A stretch of 64,000 nucleotides of DNA from assembly GCA_036583965.1 (NCBI GenBank), contig JAZBQD010000034.1:5973476-6037475 (forward strand). Reading direction: 5' to 3'. The notes beneath the pieces were generated by a model. That model worked only from the letters and a program-made list of their open reading frames with translations, was not told the origin of the DNA and ran no database searches. This DNA is from Prunella strophiata (Eukaryota; Chordata; Aves; Passeriformes; Prunellidae). The stretch's first letter is position 1, and the number at the start of each line of letters is the position of its first letter. The position numbers and the translations under genes were made by a program. Shown here piece by piece: positions 25,490-37,710 of this stretch.

Positions 25490-25900
25490 TTACTATATAG
25501 GAATGTTGAAAGCATTTTATTTTCTCCCCTTTGATTTTTATTGGTTGAGCTCCCAGTGCTCTGTGAGTAATTATACCATTTGCTTTATGTCTTGCTTTTC
25601 TAATGACTAATACCAAAATATATGTACAAGCAAATGGAAGCGTATTACTGAGTGATTAACAATGGACAATTAGGATTAATTAAGGCAATTATTTTAATAA
25701 ATAAGAATTAGTAAAATATATCCATAAACAAAGCCGTGGCTCATATTTAGCAGGGCTGATGCAGGCTAAAGAAACAGAATTGTGACAACTGGGAGTAGAG
25801 GCAAGGAGGAGACAGAGATGATTAAAGAGAAATAGCTGTGTACATGAAAAATGTAATTAGGCATAAGACAGAATGTGCATATCCAGACTGCTCCATGCCT
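25490..25900. promoter_or_regulatory. Candidate conserved non-coding element, SOX- and homeodomain-like sites
   Basis: A block of about 400 bp with an inverted CCAAT-like ATTGG near 25541, an ACAATGG SOX-like core near 25660, and closely packed ATTA/TTAATTAA cores at about 25655-25720. CpGs are kept near 25640 and 25733. No repeat or coding frame explains it. Enhancer function is inferred from composition. Confidence 0.36.
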
Positions 25901-28659
25901 GGCAAGGGTGTTTCATTTCATCTGTTACCACTAGAAATGGGATTTACATACAGCCATTCCTGAGTAATCATGTCCTTAAACTTCCATCTCTCTCACAAAG
26001 AGGTCACAAAGGGATAAAGGTGCCCTAAGAAACAACAGGAAAATCATTCTCTCCCATCCCTTTTCAGCAGCTCAGTTGTGCTCATAGCACCAATGGGATG
26101 ATCTGTCCTGGAGATTCTGAGCTGGGAGTGAAATTCTAACTGCTCTAAACAAGATATGCTCTGACAATGCTGAAAGCAAAGAAAATACAATATTTCTTTT
26201 CAGCCTTCTGCACCTATTGATGACATTCTTTAACACTCAATGATTTTTTAACTGATTTTGGGTGAGTGGAAGTTTGTCTGTTGCAGTGTTTCACAGTGCC
26301 CCAGATTCCTCAGCTTCCAGCACCTCTGGGAAGGACAAAGCCTGGCGTGGCCACACTGGAGGATGATCCTGCTCCTGTGGCACCACAAGTGAGAGTTCTC
26401 CCCAGGGCTAATCTGCCCAATTAAATGGATTTGGTTCATTACTGGGCACTGTTAACCTTTGGCACAATCAGATCAACAGAAAGAACAGAGCTGTAAAATG
26501 AAAGCAAACCTCAAGGTTTGATGTCCTAGACCAGTGCCAGTAGCTTTTCTCCCTACAACAAAGTGCTTGAGTAGATTGGAGTGCTTAAATTACAATCAAA
26601 TGTCAGTAAATGGCTGCTCGAGGGTTTAATACCCAGAGTGGTAGGAAAGGACAATGAAACCCTGAGAGTGGTGCTGCAGAACAGGGATATGGTGTCCCCA
26701 GCCCTATTCAGCAGTGTTTTTAAACAGTGTTTAGAAGTTGGCTCTTTTTGGCTGGGATGTTTTTGGGTATAAAGCTGTCAGTGCCACAGCCAGGCTCTGC
26801 CTCCTGCAGCAGAGCCCAGCTGCTGGCTCAGCTCTGGTTTTGTTGTGGGGAAGAACTCCCAGTCCCAGCAGAGCCTTCGTAAAGCAGCTCTGATAAATCA
26901 AACTGAATTTCTGTGGGTGCTGAAGGTCAGCACAGTGACAGGAGCACAGCTGAGAAACCAAAGCCCCCAGCAGAGAATTTCTCCAGTCCATGATTATTCT
27001 GTTTGTGTGCTTTCCTGCTCTTTTGGCCACTGATTAAACAGGTTTAACATGGGGTTTAGGATTTTCCTGAGCTGGTGCCTCAATTTGTTATTATACAGCT
27101 GAGTTTTTAGTAGGTTTTCAAGAGTTGGTCTGGTTATCAAGAGTTGTAGAGGGGAAGGAATTAAGAAAGAGTCCAGAAAAGTGAATCCCATTGCCCCAAG
27201 TCCAAGCTGGAGGACCTCCAGATGTTTCACTAACTGGAAAACTGCACAGTTTGAAGGGTAAATAATGTGTTACATTAGAGATTAAAAGAAAACAAGTCTG
27301 CTTCAGTCCATTCTCAGGGAACAAAAAAAAAAAAAAAAAAAAAGGCACAAATGTTTGGGGTTTTTTAGCACTGAAGAACATCAAAATGATATTTATCTCC
27401 CTCTCGGGAGAGATGGAATTGAAAGCATTTTAATTCATAAATATCTGGGTTGTTTCTTTTCTGGAAGCTGCCTGAGAATCCAGAGAGGACAGGGAGCTCC
27501 AAGTTTAAAAGCACACTGGCAAACCCAGGTAGAGCAGCTCCCTTGCAGCTCCCAGGCCTGGTTATTCCCAGGGAATCTCTTTTCCTGGCTGCCTCTGCAG
27601 CACAGCCCTTCCAGCCTGCTTTTGAACAGTGTCCTGGCCACTTGATTGAGCCATCATTTTATCATATGGCTTTTGTAACCTCTCTTGCCTCACTCTCATG
27701 CTGCCAATAAATCACATTTTCCCTCTGCCATGTGCAGGTTTGGAGGGGTTTTGGAGGTTTGAAGGAAAGAAGGGGAGCTCAGGGTTTGCTGTTTAGGGTC
27801 AGTGCATTGTATTTCACTGTGTAAGCAAATACAGGCAGAGTTTTCTGTTAAGGTTTTCAGGCAGAGCAGTCCAACAGGCAATTTCCTGTCCTAAGTAGTG
27901 TTATAATTAGGATTGCCACTGGAATGAAACACTCTGTGCCCATATTATGGTGTTACACCATGTTAGCATTTAATTGTCACACCTGACAGACTTCCACACC
28001 CCCACATTTGGAGAGGGGAACCTCTCATAACACTGCTTTTCACAGCCTGGCTTTAAATTCCCTGTAGTATTCCTCAATAAATATTTCCATTCACGTGGGT
28101 ATCAGCAGAGGACCAGGGATAAATGATCACAAAATCTTGTGGTTATTTGCTATCTGTACAAAGGCACACACATTTATCAGCAAAGCAGGAATGTCAAGAG
28201 AAAATGTTTGGATTTGCTGATCAAGGGAAACCTCTCAAATCCAGCTGTGCCAGCCCAGGAGTCCTCCTGAGCTCTGTTCATAAAAGTAAATCAGCTGAGG
28301 CTGTCCACAGACACACACCAGGTTTAGGGGATCACAATTTGTGCTCCCACTGTGGCAAAAAGACACCTCTGACACCAGCAGCAGCATCCATGGGCAGTTT
28401 GTAACCCCAGCTTTCCATGGCTGGCCTTTTAGGCTTGCAGGGCAGCCAGGAGAGGCTGAAAAGAATACAATGAAGACTAAAATGAAGAATAAACAGCGAG
28501 CTGCAGGCCTGGCTGGTGTGTGAGGAGCTGTTGGTGTGTGGATCAGTGCAGGAGCCTCCCCAGTTCATTAGGAGCCAGCGGAAGTGCTGCAGCCCCAAAT
28601 TCCTCTCATTTCATCTGCAGAGGAGGCCTCTGGCGTGTAACCAGATCTCTGCCCTGCTT
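25901..28659. other. Intergenic or intronic sequence with an A21 run
   Basis: No gene recognised. An A21 run occupies 27323-27343; no recognisable retroposed body precedes it. The segments near 26740-27030 and 27350-27710 have overlapping frames without motifs. Remaining sequence is unique and CpG-poor. Confidence 0.5.
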
Positions 28660-29120
28660 TAGGGCTCCCTGATCTTTGCCTTCAGACTTCTGGCCAGGAT
28701 TAATTTACATAGGGCTGGAAACAAGCGTGGCACTGGCCGTCGGCTTGAGTTACACGCAAGGAGCACCAATAAACTTCCTGGTGGAGCTAATAAAGGAAAT
28801 TGGGGAGGAAGGAACAGTCTATCAATTATCAATAGGGGAGAAGTTGCAGGAATCGAGCGAATTAAAGTGTGCAAACCAAGGAGTTGGAAGTTGGGGTTCA
28901 AAAGGGGACTCGGAGCTCCCTCTCATTTTGGGCAAAATTCCATTTACAGACTGGCAGAAGAAGAGAAAAATAAGCCCAGAGATAGGGAGAGTAATGGCAG
29001 GAGACAGCACATTTTGGAAAGAAAGGAAAATGGGATGATTTATTCCTAGCTGGGAGAGGTGGAGACGTGCCACATTTCATAAGATATGAGGAGAAAAAAA
29101 TAAGCTTTTGAACCATTTGT
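28660..29120. promoter_or_regulatory. Candidate conserved non-coding element with retained CpGs
   Basis: A block with CpGs kept near 28726, 28738, 28741, 28755 and 28856-28859 in a CpG-poor area, and without simple repeats. A plus-strand frame is open from 28676 to 29038 for about 120 codons, but it opens at a TTG codon and its first in-frame ATG is at 28994, leaving only 14 codons. The frame has no recognised domain. Constraint at the DNA level is a better explanation than coding, but an internal exon is not formally excluded. Confidence 0.36.
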
Positions 29121-30879
<1,759 letters not shown>

Positions 30880-30952
30880 AATGGAATCATAGAACAGTCT
30901 GGGTTGGAAGGAACCTTGGAGATCACCTGGATCCAGCCCCCCTGCCCTGAAT
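30880..30952 (-). mobile_element. CR1 LINE 3'-end fragment
   Basis: Read on the minus strand, this ends in the bird CR1 3' terminus: the GGTTCCTTCCAACCC-type segment followed by a degenerate ATTCTATGATTCC-like tail at 30883-30892 on the plus strand. Upstream on the minus strand the similarity fades after the GGGGGGCTGG-like segment at about 30935-30945, so the copy is severely 5' truncated, which is normal for CR1. No coding sequence of the element remains. Confidence 0.85.
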
Positions 30953-31710
30953 CATTCCATGAAGAGAGAATATTTCTCCCTTCTCTGACAATTCTTTGTG
31001 CTCCAGGAAGAGTTGCTGGCAACAGGAAAAGGAGCTCCAAGGGGGCTGGTGGAGCTGGGTGTGAGGTGTTCTGATCTTTCCATGCCCTTTTCTGCCTGCA
31101 GCCCAGCAGAGCCATTCCCACAAGGCTGGGATGAAGCAGCCTGAGGGATCCTTGACTTTTCCAAGCCATCAGAGGGTCAGGGATGTCTCTGTGTCACTCA
31201 ATGCTGATGGAGGACACCCCAAAAAAGGGTGATCCCACCCCTGCATTCCAGGCAAATGGCACCAGGCTGGCACTGGCTGTCTGTATCCCATCACAAAGCC
31301 CCAAATAAGAGCTCTTTCCTTGCCACAGAGGGGGAAATGAAGGAGAAACTCTGCAGGAGAAAACCTGTGCAAAGTAGGAGCCTGCAGTTTTATAAGGGAG
31401 CAGTGGCTTGGGGGTGTAAATTTAACTGTCACACTCATGTACAATTGAAGGGCACATAAAAAGTCTGGGAATGTCCCTTTATTGAGTCCTCAGGAAGGGC
31501 AGTGTGCTCTCCAGGAGAGGCTCTTGTCTCACATCCTGGGGATAATGTCACTGCTTTGGGATTCATAAACAGGGTCTGCACAGGAAGAGGGGATTATGCT
31601 GGCAATGAGAGAATCCATCCACGAGGAATATTTACAAGCTATAAATCCAGCTGTTAATTTCAGCTCATCAAAACCAATCACTGTCTCTCTCAGCTCTCAA
31701 ACAACATCTC
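30953..31710. other. Intergenic sequence beside the CR1 fragment
   Basis: No gene recognised. The minus-strand frames at 30834-31169 and 31169-31444 have no family motif and overlap plus-strand frames. Further CR1 sequence upstream of the 3' end could not be recognised. Confidence 0.5.
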
Positions 31711-31743
31711 ATCATCATCATCATCATCATTATCATCATCATC
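31711..31743. repeat. ATC trinucleotide microsatellite
   Basis: Six ATC units, one ATT, then four ATC units give 33 bp. A plus-strand frame through it reads as a histidine run; this is simple-sequence DNA, not a protein domain. Confidence 0.92.
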
Positions 31744-32699
31744 ACACCAGTAATCAGCCACTGCAGAATGAACTCAGAGTGAAGCTGAATTTCTGAAGTG
31801 CATTGTGTTCCTTTCCTTCACTAGACATTGAATCCCAGCCTCAATTAACAAGATATTTCTTGCTTAGGCAGGAGAGGGGGCAGGAGGGGGAGAGGTCTTC
31901 AAGAAATACATGCATGGCTTTCAGGAAGCAGAAATGTGTTTGTAATTTGCAACAGGAGGGAAAATAAAAGGCTGAAAAGAAAGATTGATTCCAGTTTTCA
32001 GACTATTAAATCAATGTCAACTTATCAAATCCTTGTATTTCCTGGAAGGAGAACAAAGGTAACATAAATGAATATGTTTCCAGATTTGTGATCTGTTTAC
32101 AGTTATATTGTGCACTTATTAGCAGTATGTCTATTCAACCACAATTAGAAAGACTACCCTTTTTCCTTTGAGTTTCATGTGTAAATTTGTACTCAGAGGA
32201 GTGATAAACAAAAATCAATCTCTACAGGAGCTGTTCAGACAAGCACCCTTCAGACTTTACTACCGACAGCTGTGCTGAAATACTTCCCCAACCACAGGAC
32301 AGCAGTTGCCAGCTGTTCTAACCCTACACACAGAGCTCAAGCTCTGCCTTGCAGCCTGGTCCCACAGCTCCATCTCCCAGGCATCAGCTCTGAGCCTTTT
32401 GTGTTGCTTTGATATAGAAATATTTTATTGGAGTGCAATTTTGTCATCTTCAGGTGGAGCCACTGCCCATGCACCCAGCACAGCCAGAGCCCTACAAGGG
32501 ACAGAACCCCATCCCATTGTCAGGGTAGCCCCATATCCCAAACCCACAGAGCAATGAAAAAGCCTTTTACAGCCCAAAACATCTGCAGTTTGGGTTACAA
32601 CATGTTCTGAGCTGTGGCAGAGGGAGAGAGTCTGATCTTTTTTGGCTTTCTTCTCCATCAGTCTTGTTTTCTAATTTTGTACTAATCAGCTTTTATTGT
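31744..32699. other. Intergenic or intronic sequence
   Basis: No gene recognised. The AT-rich segment 31980-32160 has ATTA cores and few repeats and could be a weak regulatory block. A purine-rich patch lies at 31866-31895. Confidence 0.45.
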
Positions 32700-32880
32700 C
32701 TCAAGTGACAGGATCTTTATGCATCCTTGGGGATAATGATCTATGGTGCTCTGGAGCTGTCATTTTGATGAGAGATTGACTGGGTTGAATAAACAGGTCA
32801 ATCCTAACATAAAGATTATCATTGAAAATCAGCTGTCAGAGGCCCTGCTTAATTTATTCTGACCTCATATCACAGAAAGC
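32700..32880. promoter_or_regulatory. Weak candidate conserved non-coding element
   Basis: An AT-rich block with TGTCAT, GATTGAC and AATAAACA-like cores, CTGTCA near 32834 and no simple repeats. The cores resemble TALE-homeodomain and forkhead half sites. Composition alone supports this, and CpGs are absent, so confidence is low. Confidence 0.2.
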
Positions 32881-34469
32881 AACACGAATCCTTCTGGAAA
32901 TACCAGGATAGTTCTGGCTCAGTGCCAGCACTGACAAAGATATTTTGATCAATGGCAGGGTAGGTTCCTTTTACAATGAAATTAGGCGTGGTGTGTCTTC
33001 ACCAGAGCCCAACAAATCATTGCATGCTGCTTATTCTTCTCAATCCTTCCTCTGAGGAACAGTATCCAGCAGATTGGGTTCAGAGTGCAGCAGGGCTGGG
33101 GACAGAGATTCCACCAGATTTCACACCAAAATCTTCATGGCTCTTTTTCCCACGGCTCTCTGCTCCTCATGTTTTGCTTCCCCTGTGCTGTTTGACAATA
33201 AGGTCTCACAAAATACAAAAGTGAAATGACCCCATCTCTCAAACTCTGCATTTTGAAAACATCTTTCACTTTCTAGAAACTCTTCATCTGTAGGAAAATG
33301 GATGCATTTCCCTTGGGGTTTTTTGCAGAACTAATATGAATTTCCTGAGTTTCTTTGTTGTTTACTGAAAGAAGACATTAGTGAGAGAGGTACAAATTTT
33401 CTGAAACACTCTGACCAGCCTGATGTCTCCACTCCTCACAGGACACCATAAAACCCAGGCAGTACATGAGTGCAACACCATTAAAAAAGAAACCTTTTCC
33501 AGGAGAACTCCACTTGAGCACTTTAAAGTTGTTTTTTTTTCCCCATCCCTATGTTGTGGTGGTGTCTCTTAGGTGGCAAGAACATCAGATTTAATAAGGA
33601 AGACCTGGGAATCAAATCAGAGAGTGGGCAGATGTAAAATGCTGTGTCTGGGTGCAGGCATCAGCCTCCAAATGCCTGGGGAGGATGAATATTTCTGTGG
33701 AATAACCTTTTTGTGAGAGATTTCTCTGTGACTGCCTCTACTCCTGGGCTTCTCCTGCTTTCCTCTGAGGCAGCCAGGGTTGCCATGAAAAGGAGGGGTT
33801 GGGTTTTCCATGTTCTGGTGCTGTTTCTATGGAATCATGGAGCACCTGCTATGCTGTTGGAGAAGACACACAAAAGGGAGGGGAGCTGGGAGGATGAGTT
33901 GCTCAGCCTGCTGATAAAGGGATTTCTGGGGAGGTGATGATTCAGGATGCACAAGGATTGCCCTGACTGTGGAGTGGTGCCCAGCCAGGGAGAGGGGAGA
34001 GGCACTTCCAGCATGGGATTGGTGCCTCTGCCTCCTCCATCCTGTGCTTCTCCACACATGCTGTGAGGAGCTACCAGGTCCCCAGGTGATGTCTCTGGTT
34101 TTTTATCCTTTAGAGCTGGAGCTGCTGGGGTTTTGCTGTTACAGAATCTTCCCATGACTTGGAGGCTGGAGCAAACTTGGAGTGTCTGGAAATTAAACCA
34201 AGCCAGGCACCAGGGTTGTAGATCCTGGTGGTTTTTGGCTTGTGCTTGGTCCATCCCACCAAACAGGAGATGTCCCAGCTCCAGCAGCCCCTTGTCCCTG
34301 CTGTCTCCAGCAGGGATTGCATCCCTGGTGGCTGCACAGAAGAAAGCAAAGCCCAGCACTGTGCAGAGCCAGGCAGCCCGTGGGGGTGGAGGGGGAAGGG
34401 AAATGAAAGAATATTTCAAATAAACAAATACACATCCCAGGAAAAGCTCTTCCCAAGAATGTGTAGAGA
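32881..34469. other. Intergenic sequence with GC-richer patch at about 33700-34420
   Basis: The patch carries a minus-strand frame of 194 codons (33835-34419), the longest in the window, but it begins at a TTG codon, overlaps frames on the opposite strand and shows no domain. It is read as chance in stop-poor sequence. No gene is supported. Confidence 0.5.
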
Positions 34470-35060
34470 ACTGCCTGCAATCAGTTAATCAGCATAATTG
34501 TTTCTAATTATGTTCCAGAGGCACCTCACAAACAGAGGATGGGGTCTGGGGAGTGCAGAGAGGAAAAACTTTGCAGTGGTGTATTAATGACAATCAGAAC
34601 TCTCTGCACAGCCAGGGAGGCTTCTGCTCTAATTAGAACCATTCTTGCTGAAATGGGAGGCGACATGATTTGTGAAAAAGACACCCTCAGCATGTAATTT
34701 TCTATGTAACAAATCTAGAAAGATGGATGCTCTTTGATCTCGATTCTCCTGTTATTGCTGTTCACACTGGGAAGGGCTCTTTAATGAAACAATCTCGAGG
34801 TAATTTACCGCCTTTGAAGTCCTGAAATGTGCTGCCAACAAAATTTCTGGTTTAGTGGAAGCTGCTGCAGCAGTCACTCAGGGTTGCTTAATGGAGCACC
34901 AAAACTGGAACATCAAGACATCAAAGGTGAAGGTGCCATGTGATTAATAAACGGAGCTATTCATTTGTTTCTGCCTCAGAGGCAATCTGACAATTTATTG
35001 TCACCGGCTAATTTGCACTTTGTGAGTACTTGCTCTTGCTAGTCATGCTGCCTATAGAAC
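34470..35060. promoter_or_regulatory. Candidate conserved enhancer with TCF/LEF-like and PBX-HOX-like sites
   Basis: Seen: a block of about 590 bp without repeats, holding CTTTGATCT at 34732-34740, CCTTTGATG on the minus strand at 34919-34927, TGATTAAT at 34941-34948, several TAATTAG/AATTATG cores and CpGs kept near 34662, 34741, 34796, 34810, 34952 and 35005. Known: CTTTGAT(C/G) is the TCF/LEF core used in Wnt-responsive enhancers; TGATNNAT suits PBX-HOX dimers. Inference: a developmental enhancer that could respond to Wnt signalling. No coding frame accounts for the retained CpGs. Confidence 0.42.
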
Positions 35061-37229
35061 AAGATAAGTGATGTTTACACGGAGAGGGGAGGAGAACAGA
35101 CCCTTTTTAAACCTGGGGAAGAGGAGGGAAAGGAAAGGTGTTTTCCAAAATGACGGTGGAAGCGACCCAGACTGTGGAATTTTATAGAGGGGAAGCTGGG
35201 CTGAGGGGGGACTCACTCCTGCCCCATTCCCTGCCCTCCCCCTGCTGCCTTTGACCATCTCCTTGTTTACACGCAGTTGCCAGGAAGCAAATCCCAATTA
35301 AAAGTGGATTACAAGGCAATGAAACAGCATTGTTATGAGGGAAGAGTTACACCAATCCATTTCTTTTTAATTTGATGGCTGATCCAGGGGGTTCAGTGAT
35401 ACTGGGGGGGGGAAGATGAGTCTGGAAAATCTCTGTGGTGGCAACAAAGTCTGGTTTTTTGAGGAGAGGTCTTTCCTCTTGGAAGTGTCCAACCCCAGCA
35501 GGACTTCTTGCCTTGAGAAAGACTGAAGAGAAATGAAACAGCCTCCCAAAAAAGGGAGGGAAAGGTGTTTTCCCAGAGAAAGTGAAAGCTTCATTCAAAT
35601 AATGAAGTCTGATCACCTTTGTGACCAAGTGAAAACAAAATATTTGTGTAAGAATTCCGAGAATGTAATGGGGATGTGGGGTCTGATAATGCTGCCTGCA
35701 ACAAGGAGGAGTTTGGGGGAATCCAAAACATGAAGAGCAGGGAGAAATAGAGTCAGCACCTCCCAGATTAGATCTGCAGAGGAATTCTCCCTCCCTGTTC
35801 CTGAAAAATCCCCTTTCCATGGCTCTGCCCTGTCAGGGGAGGGCAGCTGGATGCTGAAATCTCTCCCTCTGGGGCAGAGGAGCAAGGGGCATCCTCTGGA
35901 GGATGCTCAGCCTCCTCCTCTGGCCTTGGATATTGGAGCCTTCCAAAACCTTGGGCTACAGGGGGGGTCAGACACAAGGAATTTGGTTTGATGGGTGTAA
36001 ATTGGTAAATAAATTCTATTAAGACCCTTCATAAAATTTATGTCCAACTTCAGGTTCCCAGCCTTCTCCCAAGAATTGGGAATGGGCAGCTCCAAATCCA
36101 GTTTTGATGTTTTCAAAATTAAGACAGAAATCTCAGATCAGAAGAGCCCAGGGTCTGACTAGAGGGTGAAGGCTAATCATGTTGGGTTTTTTTCATTTGG
36201 GTTTTTTGTGGTGGGCTTTTTTAAAAAATGTTTCTTGAGGATTTGATCCTCTCCTGTGCCACAAGCACAGATTTCCTCACCCTTCTATGGCAGCTTGTCC
36301 AGGGAGAGACCACGAGGTGTTTGTAGGGTGTATGGGCTGCACAGTGCTGTGTCCACAGGGATATTTCCTGAGGCTCACACCCCACAGCCCTTAAACACAA
36401 ACCAGAACCCTCCAAAACTTCCACCTTGGGCTGCCCCAGCACCAGGGATGTCCTGCCACGCCCAGCACAGGAGCAGCCAGCCAAACTGGTTCCACTGGCA
36501 GGGTGAGGTGGTCTCCAATCCACAGCAGAAACTCAGGTGCCAAACCAGTTCAGGGGAAGATCTCCTGTGCCAGGCTGGGATGTCACAACCACCACGCTCT
36601 GTGTGGGCACAGCAAATATTTATAGGCAACCTTTTCATGAACTGGCTGTAAACTGGGTTCACAGGGAGATGTAGGCAGGGCCTTTGGGGCTATTTTTGGG
36701 CCTTACAATGAGGCTGGAGATAGGAGCCTCTTTGGCAGCTCCTTGCCTTCCAGTGCTGGGGAGAAGGGAGAAGTTCAGAGCCATGTAAAAACTCAGGAGC
36801 AGTAATTAAAAAATCAACTGGAGAGCTGCTATCAAACCTCTGAAAGGAATTGTTTCATGAGCTGCTGAAGCTGGAGGCTGTAATTTGGCTCTTTGTGAAC
36901 CCCTGACCATTGAAATCTAAATTTTGCTGTGCAAAGAGGTCAAAATGAACCACAAACCGCTGCATGGTAGAAAAGAGGGGTTGTATTTTTCTTGGTTTTT
37001 TTTTTAAAAAAAAAGGAAAAGAAGTCTCATCTCTTTGCTCTATGGGGGTTAACATGCAGCATCCTGGCTCCTGTCACTAAGAAGCACGATAAGACTTCAA
37101 AGAGTACAGTGCAGAGCAGATACAGGCAGGCAGCAAGAACTGGGGCTAATAAGAAGCTTGTAAAAAAAAACAACAAAAAACCCCACAAAACAACCCCCCA
37201 AACAGAAAAGAAACCTTAATGAGATCTTA
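35061..37229. other. Intergenic or intronic sequence, mixed composition
   Basis: No gene recognised. A G-run lies at about 35403-35412, A-runs near 37009 and 37161-37169, and a C/A-rich stretch at about 37161-37205. Overlapping frames up to 157 codons (35347-35820, minus strand) have no motif. Confidence 0.5.
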
Positions 37230-37710
37230 CATGATACAATCATTGTCCATCTTAAATAACCTCTTTTTATTAGCAGGTTTAAAGGACCCCAGACAGCAGC
37301 AAAATATTATCTGAGGTCCATAGCCATGGGCATGGAGCAAGGAAAGTGAATTCGAAGACCTCGCTACATCTGGAGTTTATCAGCTCTTTTCCTGGCTAGT
37401 ATTACAGTAAACAATTATCTGTAGATCAGGAGACAGCAGGGACTTTAAAGACCCAAATTACAGAGAAAGGGAGAGAGAGAAGGAGAATACAAGAGATAAA
37501 AAGGAGCCTATGCATCTTATCGTGCTAATGAAATCAACCTGACAATCACGGCAGGCTGCGGGGGTATTACAGTGTCTGGCATGAAATGAGCACTTCCAGC
37601 ACAGGCTCCTGTGTCAAACAGCAAATAGACACGAAAGAGAAGAAAAATGGACCGCTAGGGCAAGGCGAGTGATTTATGGGCAGCACTCAGACGGCTGGGC
37701 AGCTTTAAAC
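37230..37710. promoter_or_regulatory. Candidate conserved enhancer with forkhead-, GATA- and PBX-HOX-like sites
   Basis: Seen: a block of about 480 bp that keeps CpGs near 37353, 37361, 37519, 37548, 37559, 37631, 37653, 37666 and 37691. It contains GTAAACA at 37407-37413, several TTATC/GATAA cores (about 37378, 37416, 37495 and 37517) and TGATTTAT at 37670-37677. Known: GTAAACA is the forkhead core, GATAA the GATA core, and TGATTTATGG matches posterior HOX-PBX sites. Inference: an enhancer, one of the best candidates in the window by CpG retention. A short purine-rich run at about 37455-37485 interrupts it. Confidence 0.42.

Noticed and set aside
26740..26770. Segment resembling the start of another bird LTR (a TTTTGGCTGGGAT wording)
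   Set aside because: Only about 13 bases match what I recall, and no TATA box, polyadenylation signal or LTR body follows in the expected layout.
27323..27343. A21 run as the tail of a processed pseudogene or SINE
   Set aside because: No retroposed body or target-site duplication could be recognised on either side; simple A-run is sufficient.
33835..34419. Longest open frame in the window, 194 codons on the minus strand
   Set aside because: It opens at a TTG codon, overlaps open frames on the opposite strand, shows no domain, and lies in GC-richer stop-poor sequence.
35470..35515. Possible further CR1 fragment from a GGAAGTGTCCAACCCC wording
   Set aside because: The match is short and the neighbouring sequence does not continue into the CR1 3' terminus.
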